Shown piece after piece: positions 40,657 through 50,236 of a DNA stretch of 64,000 nucleotides. Position 1 is the stretch's first letter. Each line of letters starts with the position of its first letter. The stretch comes from PALSA-129 sp963842505 (GTDB lineage: Bacteria > Acidobacteriota > Terriglobia > Bryobacterales > Bryobacteraceae). A program made the position numbers and the translations under genes. The stretch covers positions 62,001 through 126,000 of the forward strand of contig CAWJGZ010000002.1 of the NCBI GenBank assembly GCA_963842505.1. The letters are read 5' to 3'. A model generated the notes under the pieces. That model saw only the letters and a program-made list of their open reading frames with translations. It was not told the origin of the DNA and did no database searches.

Positions 40657-43038
40657 TCAAACGCTCCCAGCCATGGGGTCTTCCGGCCAGGCATGTTTCG
40701 GATAGCGCCGCGCCAGTTCCCTGCGCACCTGCGGATACAACCGTTCCCAGAAACCGGCCAGATCGCTGGTCGTCTGCACCGGCCGCTGATTGGGCGCGAG
40801 CAGCCGCACGACTATCGGCACGGCGCCGCGCGCCACCGCCGGCGTGGTCCGCATGCCAAAAAAATCCTGTAGCCGCGAAGCCATCCACGGCGGCTGGCCC
40901 GCTTCATAATGCACCTTCACCGCGCGCCCGCGGGGCAGCCTGATCCGCTCCGGCGCGATCTCTTCCAGCAACCGCCGCGCCGCCGCCGGCATCTGCCGCT
41001 CCATCGCGTGCACCAGCCCGCCATCGCGCGCCGCGGCTTCCAGTTCCGCAAAACTCTTCAACCCGCTCGCCAGGCTCCGCAGCGCGGCTTGCGCATCCGG
41101 AGCGGGCGCGCCGCCATGCTGCTCGGCAAATCGCGCGCGCTCCAGAAACGCATTCACCTCCTCCACATCCGCAAACCGTGCCAAACCGGCTTCGCAGGCC
41201 TTCGCCGCAAGCATTTCAGCGGCCGCGTCCGCTTCCGGCGCGCCACGGCTCTCTTCAATCGCGATCTGGTCGAACAGCAGCGCAGTCACGCTTTCCACCC
41301 GTTCCGCGCCGCGGTTCCACTCCACCCGCGCGATCTCCCGCACGCGCTCCGGAAACAGGTCCAGCAGCCAGCCCGGCTCGATTCCACTCGCGATCCGCAC
41401 CAGCGGCGCCCGCTGATCGCGCCGGTCTTCGGCCTCCACCGCGACCAGAAACTCTTCGCCTGTCACCGTGCTGGAAGGAGCCAGTTGCGCCGGCCCGCCC
41501 GATGCCAGTTGCAGCTCCGCGCCTTGCCGCCGCCGCGCTACCCGGTCCGGGAACGCCGCCAACACCGCCATTAAGAGCGCTTCTTCATTCCGCCCCTTTT
41601 GCCGCGGCGGATTTACCATGCGCCGCACCTGCCGCACCGTCTGCGCGGTCCGCCGCTCCCACTGCCCCTCCATCAGCGCCAGCACGTCCGACCGCGTCCC
41701 GTGCCTGGCTTCCGCCGGAAGCCGCTCGCCCGCGCTCAGCAGCGCCGCCACCGTGCATCCGTCTTCCGCCGCGCCGCGTTTCCGCGCCTCCACAATCAGC
41801 CGCGCCAGGCGCGGATGCACGGGGTACCGCGCCATCTCGCGCGCCACCGCCCCCTGCGCGCCCAACTGCCGCAGCAGATCCGCCGCATGCTGCACCGCCG
41901 CCACCGGCGGGGCGTCCAGCCATTCCAGCTTTTCAAGCGGCCCCGCGCCCATCGCATCCAGCAGCAGAGCCGCCGGCGCCAGGTCCGTCCGCATCACTTC
42001 CGGAATGTCCTGCGCCGGCCGCCGCACAAAATCCTCCAGCGGATACAGCCGGACGGCGCAGCCTGGCCCCGTGCGCCCGGCGCGTCCCGCCCGCTGGTTG
42101 GCGGACGCCTGGCTCACCCGCGCCACTTCCAGCACCGGCAGCCCCGACCACGGCGAGTGCCCTGCCACCCGCGCCAAGCCGGAATCGATCACCACGCTCA
42201 CGCCTTCAATAGTGATTGAGCTTTCCGCCACGTTCGTTGAGAGGATAATCTTGCGCCGCTTGGATGGCCCCACCGCGCGGTCCTGCTCTTCCACCGATTG
42301 ATCCCCATGGAGCGGCGCCAGCAGCCAGCCGTGCCGCGCCGCCAGCGTCCCGCAAGCCGTCTGTGCCCGCCGGATCTCCGCCGCTCCCGGCAGAAACACC
42401 AGCACGTGGCCTTTCTCCGCCCGCGCCGCCACTCGCTCCAACGCCGCCCGCACCAGCTCTTCAAGCGGCGCCGCTGAGTATGGCGTGTACTCGATCTCCA
42501 GTGGATATTGCCGGCCCTCCGACCGCATCACCCGCGCCCCGCCCAGATAGTCCGCCACCGGTCCCGGGTCGAGCGTGGCCGACATCACCACCAGCCGCAG
42601 ATCTTTTCGTCGGCCCGCCTGCAGCCGCCGCAAGAGCGCCAGTGCCAAGTCGCCTTCCAGATGCCGCTCGTGGAATTCGTCCAGCACCACCGTTCCGACG
42701 CGCTCCAGATGCGGATCGGAAAGCAGCCGCCGCGTAAGCACGCCTTCAGTGAGAAAGCGCAATCGGGTGGCCGGCCCGGCCACTTCTTCGAAGCGCACCT
42801 GGTAGCCCACCGTGGCGCCCACCGGCTCGCCGCGTTCGCCCGCCACGAAGCGAGCCGCGAGCCGCGCCGCAATCCGCCGCGGCTCCAGCACCAGCACGTC
42901 ACGCCCATCCAGACTCAGCAACCCGGCCGGCACGCGCGTGGTTTTCCCTGCCCCCGGCGGCGCTTCCAGCACCAGGTTGTTTCGCGTGCGCAAATGCTCG
43001 ACGATCTCCGGAACCAGCGAATCGATGGGCAGCCGCAC
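40657..43038 (-). CDS. hrpB: ATP-dependent RNA helicase HrpB
   Basis: 793 aa. Walker A APPGAGKTT at residues 26-34, motif II DEFH in VLDEFHERHLEGDLAL, motif III SATL, and motif VI QRAGRAGRTGPG. The C-terminal HrpB domain follows (ATPAVARGAVPIVVRLLAPN, then QTTSDLAGFWERLYPQVR). HrpB is a DEAH-type helicase of unknown physiological substrate. It is intact, transcribed toward the respiratory operon, and separated from rrf2 by a 213-bp regulatory gap. Confidence 0.95.
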   Translation of the reverse strand: MRLPIDSLVPEIVEHLRTRNNLVLEAPPGAGKTTRVPAGLLSLDGRDVLVLEPRRIAARLAARFVAGERGEPVGATVGYQVRFEEVAGPATRLRFLTEGVLTRRLLSDPHLERVGTVVLDEFHERHLEGDLALALLRRLQAGRRKDLRLVVMSATLDPGPVADYLGGARVMRSEGRQYPLEIEYTPYSAAPLEELVRAALERVAARAEKGHVLVFLPGAAEIRRAQTACGTLAARHGWLLAPLHGDQSVEEQDRAVGPSKRRKIILSTNVAESSITIEGVSVVIDSGLARVAGHSPWSGLPVLEVARVSQASANQRAGRAGRTGPGCAVRLYPLEDFVRRPAQDIPEVMRTDLAPAALLLDAMGAGPLEKLEWLDAPPVAAVQHAADLLRQLGAQGAVAREMARYPVHPRLARLIVEARKRGAAEDGCTVAALLSAGERLPAEARHGTRSDVLALMEGQWERRTAQTVRQVRRMVNPPRQKGRNEEALLMAVLAAFPDRVARRRQGAELQLASGGPAQLAPSSTVTGEEFLVAVEAEDRRDQRAPLVRIASGIEPGWLLDLFPERVREIARVEWNRGAERVESVTALLFDQIAIEESRGAPEADAAAEMLAAKACEAGLARFADVEEVNAFLERARFAEQHGGAPAPDAQAALRSLASGLKSFAELEAAARDGGLVHAMERQMPAAARRLLEEIAPERIRLPRGRAVKVHYEAGQPPWMASRLQDFFGMRTTPAVARGAVPIVVRLLAPNQRPVQTTSDLAGFWERLYPQVRRELARRYPKHAWPEDPMAGSV

Positions 43039-43163
43039 CGTCTCTTATCTTGGCATGACACAGGAAATTCCCGTTGTCGCTGGCCCTTTTTTCAGGTACC
43101 ATGGGTCGATCTTGTGCCACGGTGAGGGGATTCCCGAGGCAACATTTTTTGGAGGGGTGACAA

Positions 43164-44534
43164 ATGTCAGATCACGCGGCATTCCGCGCCAGCCTGCGCG
43201 GTGAACTGCTGGAGCCGGCCGACCCCGGCTACCACGAAGCGCGCAAACTCTATAACGCCATGATCGATAAGAAGCCTGCGCTCATCGCGCGGGCCGCCGA
43301 CGTGGCCGATGTCATCACCTGTGTCAATTACGCCCGCGAACACGGTATCCTTCTGGCCATTCGCGGCGGCGGGCACAACGGCCCCGGCCTGGGAAGTTGT
43401 AACGACGGCCTGGTGATTGATCTTTCGCGCATGCGCGGCGTCCGCGTCAATCCTTCCGCCCGCGCCGTGCAAGTGGCCGGCGGCGCCGTTTGGGGCGACG
43501 TCGATCATGCCACACATCCCTTCGGCCAAGCCGTGCCGGCCGGGATCATTTCCACCACCGGCGTCGGCGGGCTCACCCTCGGCGGCGGCATCGGGCACCT
43601 TTCCCGCAAGTACGGCCTCACCATCGACAACCTGCTCGAAGCCGATGTCGTGCTCGCCGACGGCTCCTTCGTCACCGCCAGCCAAGAGCAGCATGCCGAT
43701 CTCTTCTGGGCCTTGCGCGGCGGCGGCGGCAACTTCGGCGTCGTGACCAACTTCACCTTCCGCACCCATCCGGCCCGTATCGTCTCCGCCGGCCCCATGT
43801 TCTGGCCCATCGAAGACGCACCTGAAATCATGAAACGCTACGAGGAGTTCATCACCAATGCTCCCGAAGAAATCAACGGGTTCTTTGCCTTCCTGACGGT
43901 CCCTCCGGTCCCACTGTTCCCGCCCGAACTCCACATGCGCACGGTCTGCGGAGTGATCTGGTGTTCGCCCGAGGACATCAACCGCGCCAATGAGCTCCTG
44001 AAGCCTACCGCCAGTTGGCCCAAACCCCTGCTCACCCACGTCGGTCCCATGCCCTTCCCCGCTCTGCAGAGCCTCTTCGACGGCCTCTACCCGCCCGGCC
44101 TGCAATGGTATTGGAAAGCCGATTTCGTCAACCACCTGAGCGACGATTCTATCGCCCGCCACATCAAGTTCGGCGCCAACATGCCCTCGATGTTCTGCAC
44201 CATGCATCTCTACCCCATCAACGGAGCGGTGCATCGCGTGGCTTCGGGCGCCACGGCCTTCAGCTATCGAAGCGCCAAATGGGCGGAAGTGATCGTGGGC
44301 GTCGATCCCGATCCCGCGAACAAAGACAAGATCTCCGATTGGGCGCGTTCCTACTGGGACGCCGTTCACCCTTACTCGGCCCCCGGTGCTTACGTCAATT
44401 TCATGATGGAAGAAGGCTCCGCCCGCGTGGAAGCCACCTACGGCGCCAACTACAGCCGTCTCCAGCAGGTAAAAGCCAAGTACGATCCGGCCAATCTGTT
44501 CCGCGTGAACCAGAACATTCCGCCGGCTGCCTGA
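43164..44534 (+). CDS. FAD-linked oxidase (berberine-bridge/6-hydroxynicotine oxidase type)
   Basis: 456 aa. Residues 40-180 form the PCMH FAD-binding domain with the flavin-attachment motif RGGGHNGPGLGSCNDGLVID and GGLTLGGGIGHLSRKYGLT; the histidine is the usual covalent FAD site. The C-terminal BBE segment is YSRLQQVKAKYDPANLFRVN. These enzymes oxidise alcohols, amines or sugars with oxygen as acceptor. Substrate unknown. The start ATG is preceded by GGAGGGG. Confidence 0.88.
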   Translation: MSDHAAFRASLRGELLEPADPGYHEARKLYNAMIDKKPALIARAADVADVITCVNYAREHGILLAIRGGGHNGPGLGSCNDGLVIDLSRMRGVRVNPSARAVQVAGGAVWGDVDHATHPFGQAVPAGIISTTGVGGLTLGGGIGHLSRKYGLTIDNLLEADVVLADGSFVTASQEQHADLFWALRGGGGNFGVVTNFTFRTHPARIVSAGPMFWPIEDAPEIMKRYEEFITNAPEEINGFFAFLTVPPVPLFPPELHMRTVCGVIWCSPEDINRANELLKPTASWPKPLLTHVGPMPFPALQSLFDGLYPPGLQWYWKADFVNHLSDDSIARHIKFGANMPSMFCTMHLYPINGAVHRVASGATAFSYRSAKWAEVIVGVDPDPANKDKISDWARSYWDAVHPYSAPGAYVNFMMEEGSARVEATYGANYSRLQQVKAKYDPANLFRVNQNIPPAA

Positions 44535-44663
44535 GGGTGCGCAGTTCAGGCCATCCGCCGCTCCCGGCGCTAGGGCGAGTCCTGTACGCTCTCATACAAA
44601 TTGCGCGCGGACTACTATTTCTGCAGGATGGCAGGAGGTGCTCCCTGGGTCTTACGCTGAATT

Positions 44664-45161
44664 ATGCTCAACCAGACCATCTCCTTCCCGGATCGGGCGG
44701 ACGCTCGAGCAGAGGGTGCCGGGCAGCCTGCGACCGCTCCTTTACAGGGTTTCTCCTGCGTCTATCTCACCTCTTCCATTCCCTCCGCCGCACTGGCATC
44801 CAGTATGGTGGAATCCGCCCAAATCCATATCCACCCTTCCACCGGGTTGGATGATGCGAGAGCGCGACTGAAAGCCACCAAGTCGCGCGTTCTTCTGGCT
44901 GACGTCGCGTTTGAAGGAGGAAACTGGAGGGATGCCCTGCGAATGACAGCACTCCTGCCTCGAACTGCCCTGGTGGTGGCTTCGCACCTCGCGGACGAGC
45001 GGCTATGGATCGGCGCGCTCGAACAAGGCGCTTACGACCTGATTCTAAAGCCGTTCCAAGCAGAAGATCTGCGTCATATCCTGGAGAACGCGCACTTTTG
45101 CGCCACTAGTGCGGCCGCACCCTTGAGAAGGGAAAAAACGGCTAAAGCCGTCGCGTCCTAA
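44664..45161 (+). CDS. Atypical response-regulator receiver protein
   Basis: 165 aa. The central 110 residues follow the receiver fold: SRVLLADVAFEGG has the phospho-acceptor-like Asp, ALVVASHLADE the conserved Ser, and YDLILKPFQAEDL the Lys-Pro-Phe motif. The acidic pair expected near the N-terminus is absent (CVYLTSSIPS), and a 40-residue leader precedes it. It may be a phosphorylation-independent receiver. No output domain or kinase is adjacent. The ribosome-binding site is weak. Confidence 0.65.
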   Translation: MLNQTISFPDRADARAEGAGQPATAPLQGFSCVYLTSSIPSAALASSMVESAQIHIHPSTGLDDARARLKATKSRVLLADVAFEGGNWRDALRMTALLPRTALVVASHLADERLWIGALEQGAYDLILKPFQAEDLRHILENAHFCATSAAAPLRREKTAKAVAS

Positions 45162-45311
45162 CGACAAGGTCTGCCTGACATCTTGCTCCATGGGACGCTC
45201 CTAGCCACAGCCACATTGGCCGTTCTACCCTTCTTAGCGCACAAAAGTACGCAATTCGCAGTATGGGAATGTGTGGCCAATTTCTCTAGAGTCAAATGTG
45301 AGGTAGTCGTA

Positions 45312-46889
45312 GTGCGTTCAGCGGAAAGAGGGCGTGCGACGTTCTGTGCTGTTTTCGGGATAGTCGTTATCCTGGCGCCGCTTTACGCAGACGATCCCTC
45401 TCAGACCGGGCTCCGGATGATCGACCTCAACGTGGTGGCGATCGATAGCCGCGGGCAACCGGTTATCGATTTGACCCGTGACGAGTTCCGTGTGACCGAC
45501 TCCGGGCAGCTGCAGAATATCGCCTTCTTCCGCCTGCGTAGTAGCAAACCCGGACCGGCGCCGTCCCTTGGACCAGGCGAGTTTTCCAACCGCGGTGCGA
45601 CCAACATCCCGCGCGCCACGCTGATCCTCTTCGACTTGTTGAATGAAACTTTTTCCACGCGGGGAGTGGCCGCGAACCAGTTGATTCAACACCTCGAGTC
45701 CCTGGCGGCGGCCGACTACGTGTACCTCTATTTCTTGACCCTTGATGGCCGTTTGTACCCGGTCCATGGCTTGCCGCCGCCAGGCGAAGTCAACCCGCCG
45801 GAAAGTTCCTCCTGGACTCGTGACGCCAGGCAGTTGGTGAACCAGGCGCTGCGTGCCGTGTTGCAAGTTCGGCCGGTGGACATCGACGACGCCGTTCGCG
45901 TGCAACTGACCTATTACGCCTTGGATGCCGTTGCGGCTGAGTTGTCGAGGGTGCCGGGCCGCAAGAATATCGTCTGGATTACGGATGGCGTGCCGATCGA
46001 GTTAGGCCCGATGCGCTCCGACACGGGCGACTTTGTGGATTTCACGCCGCTACTGCGGCAAATGAGTGAAGCGCTGGATCGCTGCGGTGTGGCCATCTAC
46101 CCGGTGCGCCAAGTCATGCTGGGCAGCCCGAACAACGTCAACCTTGATGATGCTCCGGCAACTGCCGGCGCCCTCATGGCCGGCGGCCGCGCCAGCGCCA
46201 CCAGCACGCCCAGCGGCATGGGGAGCATCGACACCCTCAACCAATTCGCGGGGATGACCGGCGGCCGGCCCGATGCCGGCAAAGACATAGGCGCCGCAGT
46301 CCGCCAGGCTATCAACGACGCGCGCACCAGCTACCAGATCGGATACTACCCGCCGGAGAAGAACTGGGACGGTAAGTACCACAAGATCCGCGTCACGTGT
46401 TCCCGGAAAGGAGTGCACATCCAGACCAGGACCGGCTATTACGCCTGGCGGGATGGTCCGGGCGCCAGGGCCGAGGACGCCATCGACTCGGCCATCGCGA
46501 CCACGTTCGATGCCGCGGAAATCGGCCTGCGAGCCAGCCTGTCGTCCGATTCGAAAGAAGGGTCCGCGATCCGCCTTGACGCGCACATCGATGCCCAAGA
46601 CGTGGCCTTGGTTCACACGGGAAAGCTCTACGATGCGCAGTTGTGGCTCGCGGTCGCCGGCTTCGCTTCGGGCGAACAACCCCATCGCGGACCCCTCATT
46701 CCTCTCGACCTTCATTTGAGTCTTCAAGACCGTGACAGAGCGGTACAGCAGGGCATCGAATTCGTACAGAATCTGGCCCTCGGGGAAGGCGTGAACACCA
46801 TCCGCCTGGTAGTTTTCGATCGCGGCTCTAACGCCATCGGATCGGTGACGATACCCGTCCCGGAGGCCGCCTCGGAAAAGCCAAAGTAA
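45312..46889 (+). CDS. Secreted VWA-related acidobacterial protein
   Basis: 525 aa from the GTG at 45312, which gives a good signal peptide (GRATFCAVFGIVVILAPLYA); the frame is open further upstream to 45183 but without such a feature. The body matches the acidobacterial VWFA-related family: LRMIDLNVVAIDSRGQPVID, LTRDEFRVTDSGQ, NIVWITDGVPIELG, and SYQIGYYPPEKNWDGKYHKI. This family has a degenerate MIDAS site and is often exported. Function unknown; the family is multi-copy in Solibacter relatives. Confidence 0.85.
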   Translation: MRSAERGRATFCAVFGIVVILAPLYADDPSQTGLRMIDLNVVAIDSRGQPVIDLTRDEFRVTDSGQLQNIAFFRLRSSKPGPAPSLGPGEFSNRGATNIPRATLILFDLLNETFSTRGVAANQLIQHLESLAAADYVYLYFLTLDGRLYPVHGLPPPGEVNPPESSSWTRDARQLVNQALRAVLQVRPVDIDDAVRVQLTYYALDAVAAELSRVPGRKNIVWITDGVPIELGPMRSDTGDFVDFTPLLRQMSEALDRCGVAIYPVRQVMLGSPNNVNLDDAPATAGALMAGGRASATSTPSGMGSIDTLNQFAGMTGGRPDAGKDIGAAVRQAINDARTSYQIGYYPPEKNWDGKYHKIRVTCSRKGVHIQTRTGYYAWRDGPGARAEDAIDSAIATTFDAAEIGLRASLSSDSKEGSAIRLDAHIDAQDVALVHTGKLYDAQLWLAVAGFASGEQPHRGPLIPLDLHLSLQDRDRAVQQGIEFVQNLALGEGVNTIRLVVFDRGSNAIGSVTIPVPEAASEKPK

Positions 46890-47235
46890 CCACGAAACTC
46901 CCCTAATGCACGTGTTTTGAAGTGGCTGCCGTGGGCGTCCGGAATCCAGTAGTTCGACCGGTTTTGGACTCTTTTGGAGGTTCACGCAGCTCGCGGTAAG
47001 TAATTGATGTTAAACGCCCTCCTCTGGGTAGTGCTGTTACCCGCTCGCGAGGGTACACGGGAAATCCCCGCATAGTTTTTGTTGAGAAGTCCCCCAAATT
47101 GGCTTATTTTTATTTCGGGATGAAAAGTAAAACTGTCTGTCTCACATGCAAGAACAAAGGCTGCGTGGCCCATTGCCGGTTCCGGCGGCCCGAACCGGTG
47201 AAAATCCAACTCCCGGCTCTTAAGGAGATTACTAA
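46890..47235. other. Non-coding interval
   Basis: 346 bp with no supported gene or structured repeat. An AT-rich patch at 47050-47120 may hold the promoter of the small gene that follows. Confidence 0.5.
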
Positions 47236-47445
47236 GTGATCAAGCTCTATTGCAGCGCCATGCATCCGAAACAATGGATTGCATACGTCGAGGGATCCGG
47301 CTGGGTGATGTTCCCGGCCCAAGAGAACGGCTGGGAGTCGCGCCAACCGGCCAGAGGGATCGATCCGCTGCACCTCCGCCAAGTCCCGCTCCACATGGCG
47401 GAGTCCGCCCGCATACCCGAACCGGAATTCTGCGACGCGGCGTAA
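47236..47445 (+). CDS. Small hypothetical protein
   Basis: 69 aa with a GTG start eight bases after AAGGAG (47222-47227), which is good support for translation. The sequence (MIKLYCSAMHPKQWIAYVEG, SGWVMFPAQENGWESRQPAR) is soluble and rich in aromatic residues, with two cysteines. No family recognised. It stands alone before the TPR gene. Confidence 0.6.
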   Translation: MIKLYCSAMHPKQWIAYVEGSGWVMFPAQENGWESRQPARGIDPLHLRQVPLHMAESARIPEPEFCDAA

Positions 47446-47538
47446 GCGCGTTCAGTGGAGGGCCGGAGCCGCCGGCTATCCCGGCGATTTCACCCGCCAG
47501 GCTGCATTTCCAGGGCAAATCTGCCAAACTAACCTGTG

Positions 47539-48981
47539 ATGAAATTGCATAAGTGGTTGTATGCGGGACTCGCCGGCGTGGCCATCGCGGCCGCCGCGGT
47601 CTATGCCTTCAGGCTCCTGATGCCTCGCGTAATCACGGTACGCGTCTATAGCGATTACGCCTTCCGGCTGCAACATTCCAATTGGCCCGATCTTCTCGAA
47701 TCCCGCTTCCGCGACGTCAACGTCATTTTCCAGCAGAGCGGTACCGGCGTCCGCTGGCAAGTCCTCGGCTCCAACGACACCGACCCCACTTCCAATCTGG
47801 CGAACCTCGACAGCCGCCGCGGCGCCCTGACGCAGCAGGGCGACAACAAGGCTGAAGTCCTCGTCTCACTAACCGGCGTCCACGAAGGCGACCGGATCGG
47901 CAGCACCAACCCCTTTTCCCGCGCCGCCATGGTGGTCGATTTCCCGGACCGCCCGGAATCGGCCAACACCGCTATCCTGGCCGAAAACCTCGCCCATCTG
48001 TTCGCCGCGCCGGCTGCCTCCGCCTGGGAGCAATCCGCCTCCGCCGCCGCTCCGCAGAGCGTCCGCTTCTCTCCCGGCGTCGTCACGCTGATTCACCAGT
48101 TGCGCCGCTACAATTTCGCGGCCGGCGTGGACGGTCTGCTGCAGGGTTCCTGGGCCCAGCGCGCCGTCAACGCCATCGCCCAGGCCGACGCCACACCCAA
48201 CACCAACCCCGTTGCACACGCCCAGCAGGTGGTCGGCATCGCGCTCCTCAACGAGCGACGCCGCGACGCCGCCATCGTGCACTTGCGCGAGGCCACCCGC
48301 CTCGATCCGAAAAACGTCACGATTCACGTCGAAACCGCCCTGGCCATGGCCCGCAACGGCCAGGATAGCGAGGCCCTCCGAGAACTTGCCGAAGCCTTAC
48401 GTATCGAGCCCAATAGCGCGCTCCTGCATCAATCGCTTGGCTCCCTGCTGGTCAAGATGCACCGCCCTGAAGAGGCTTTGGAAGAACTGAACATCGCCGC
48501 CCGCCTCGATCCGAAAAGCGCCATGACGCAGATCGTCATGGCAACCGCCTACTCCCAACAGTTGGGCCGCTACGATGCAAGCGCCGCCGCGCTGCATGAG
48601 GCCCTCCGCCTGGACCCTCAGTCCGCCGCCGCGGCTCGCGACCTCGAGCAGGTGGCCGCCGCCAAGCAAGCCATCGAGGATGAAATTGCGAAGCAGCGTC
48701 CGCGCGTCCAGCAGGCGCCCGGCGACTCCGACGCGCATTTTCGCCTGGGCCTCGCCATCGCCAGGTCCGGCGATTTTCAGGCCGGCCTGCGCGAACTTCA
48801 AAAGTCCATCGAGCTGCGCCCCAGCTATGGCCCTGCCCACGCCGAGTCGGCCGTCGTCTATTACCAGCTCGGCGATTATGCCGCCGCCTGGCGCGAAGTG
48901 AAACAATCCCGCGCCCTCGGCACCGAACCGCCAAACGGGCTGGTAGCCGGCCTCACCATCAAGATGCCCGAGGCGAAATAG
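47539..48981 (+). CDS. Membrane-anchored TPR protein with a degenerate metzincin-like N-terminal domain
   Basis: 480 aa from the ATG at 47539 (a GTG at 47536 also fits). One membrane anchor lies at residues 7-27. Residues 35-160 (RFRDVNVIFQQSGTGVRWQV, STNPFSRAAMVVDF, ILAENLAHLFAAP) resemble archaemetzincin-like proteases, but the zinc motif HExxHxxGxxH is reduced to ENLAHLFAAP, so catalysis is unlikely. Residues 220-470 are five to six TPR units (AIVHLREATRLDPKNVTIHV, EALEELNIAARLDPKS). Probably a protein-protein scaffold in the periplasm. Confidence 0.75.
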   Translation: MKLHKWLYAGLAGVAIAAAAVYAFRLLMPRVITVRVYSDYAFRLQHSNWPDLLESRFRDVNVIFQQSGTGVRWQVLGSNDTDPTSNLANLDSRRGALTQQGDNKAEVLVSLTGVHEGDRIGSTNPFSRAAMVVDFPDRPESANTAILAENLAHLFAAPAASAWEQSASAAAPQSVRFSPGVVTLIHQLRRYNFAAGVDGLLQGSWAQRAVNAIAQADATPNTNPVAHAQQVVGIALLNERRRDAAIVHLREATRLDPKNVTIHVETALAMARNGQDSEALRELAEALRIEPNSALLHQSLGSLLVKMHRPEEALEELNIAARLDPKSAMTQIVMATAYSQQLGRYDASAAALHEALRLDPQSAAAARDLEQVAAAKQAIEDEIAKQRPRVQQAPGDSDAHFRLGLAIARSGDFQAGLRELQKSIELRPSYGPAHAESAVVYYQLGDYAAAWREVKQSRALGTEPPNGLVAGLTIKMPEAK

Positions 48982-49121
48982 GGCGCCTCACCGCCATCTC
49001 TAATCCGGCTCTGTCCCGGGAGCCACCAGCGCCGCGCGTTTGCCGCCGGCACTCGCGCCGGCCGGTGCATGACTGTAGCGAACGGCGCGGCGGCGCCCAC
49101 CATGGAGAATGCGCAAGCGAC

Positions 49122-50225
49122 CTACAGGTCCATGGATCGTGTGAGATCCAGGTTGTACTCTAGCGCGTCGTCTTCGACTCTACGCCCGTAGCAAAGAATG
49201 GGAACGGCTTGCTCGTGGCGGGAACCGTGCGATCTCACAGCCACCTCCTGCCTGACGGCGGGCAGCGATCCGAACACGGTGTGACGAGCTCCGAGAAGGA
49301 ACAAATCGCCGATCCTGTCGGCGCGCAACCGAAATCTGCTTGCAGCGGTGTCTCGCTCGTAAACCTCTTCGACGCCGGGAGTATCGCGCAACAAATTCCG
49401 TGCCGCGGCGAGATCCGCGGCGCGCTTCAGGTAGACGTAACACGCGCCGCCCAGATTCCGGTGGTGAACCACGTGTTTGTCTTTGATGATCGGGATGGCT
49501 TCCGCTGCGATGCCCGCATCCGCCAGCACACGCTGGATATCGATCCCTTCGGTCTTCGCATTCATCCCGTGGTCCGCCGTAAGCCCGAGTTCCAGATTGG
49601 GGATGTCATCCACGATTTCGCCGAGCAACCGGTCCAGCCGGCTCATGTGCTCCAGAGACCGCTCGTCCTCCGGGGCATAGGTGTGCATCATGTAGTCCGT
49701 AGTGCTCAGGTACAGCACGTCGACGAGGTCATTCCTCAAGAGGTGCCTGGCTGCTCGAAAAACCCAGTAGTTTACCTCCGCGGAATACATGTTGGGCTTG
49801 GGGCCGATCGCGGAAACGAACTCGGCGGGCGGCAGTTCTCCCGATAGCGCCACGTCCGCGCCCCGCGATAGCAGCGTCCGGATCTTGTCTTTGGCTGTTA
49901 CGATTCCGCTGCGCAGACCCATTCGTCGGGCGCGCTCGAACAGCGTCGGCCGCTCCAGGAACCCGGCGCTCTCCATCATCACGGATAGCCCCGTCCGCGG
50001 ATCGTAATGGAAGTTCGAAACCACCCCGTGTTCTTCCGGGAAGACAGATGTCACCACGGACGCGTTATTCACGTTGGTAACGGTTGGAATCACGCCTTTG
50101 CCCACGCGGTAGAACCCGGCCGCAATGAGCCGCCGCAGGTTCGGCATGTCACTGCGTTCCAGATATGCGGGGTCCAGCCCGTCAAGCAGGATCGTCAGAA
50201 TCTTCTTGCGCCTGGCCACATTCAT
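49122..50225 (-). CDS. phnA: Phosphonoacetate hydrolase (PhnA type, alkaline phosphatase superfamily)
   Basis: 367 aa from the ATG at 50225, 11 bp after the regulator gene. Metal-binding D15 in ILLDGLDP and the nucleophilic Thr in IPTVTNVNNASVVTSVFPEE (T50, before Asn) match PhnA. DYMMHTYAPED and TADHGMNAKTEG supply the other zinc ligands. PhnA hydrolyses phosphonoacetate to acetate and phosphate, the last step of one 2-aminoethylphosphonate branch. It is the last gene of the phosphonate operon. A nucleotide pyrophosphatase of the same superfamily is an alternative, but context favours PhnA. Confidence 0.85.
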   Translation of the reverse strand: MNVARRKKILTILLDGLDPAYLERSDMPNLRRLIAAGFYRVGKGVIPTVTNVNNASVVTSVFPEEHGVVSNFHYDPRTGLSVMMESAGFLERPTLFERARRMGLRSGIVTAKDKIRTLLSRGADVALSGELPPAEFVSAIGPKPNMYSAEVNYWVFRAARHLLRNDLVDVLYLSTTDYMMHTYAPEDERSLEHMSRLDRLLGEIVDDIPNLELGLTADHGMNAKTEGIDIQRVLADAGIAAEAIPIIKDKHVVHHRNLGGACYVYLKRAADLAAARNLLRDTPGVEEVYERDTAASRFRLRADRIGDLFLLGARHTVFGSLPAVRQEVAVRSHGSRHEQAVPILCYGRRVEDDALEYNLDLTRSMDL

Positions 50226-50236
50226 GCTTCGGCGTG

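Noticed and set aside
45183..45311. Upstream start of the VWA-related protein
   Set aside because: The GTG at 45312 is followed directly by a signal peptide, whereas the upstream extension would bury it.
48001..48030. Active zinc protease in the TPR protein
   Set aside because: The motif reads ENLAHLFAAP and lacks the HExxH ligands.
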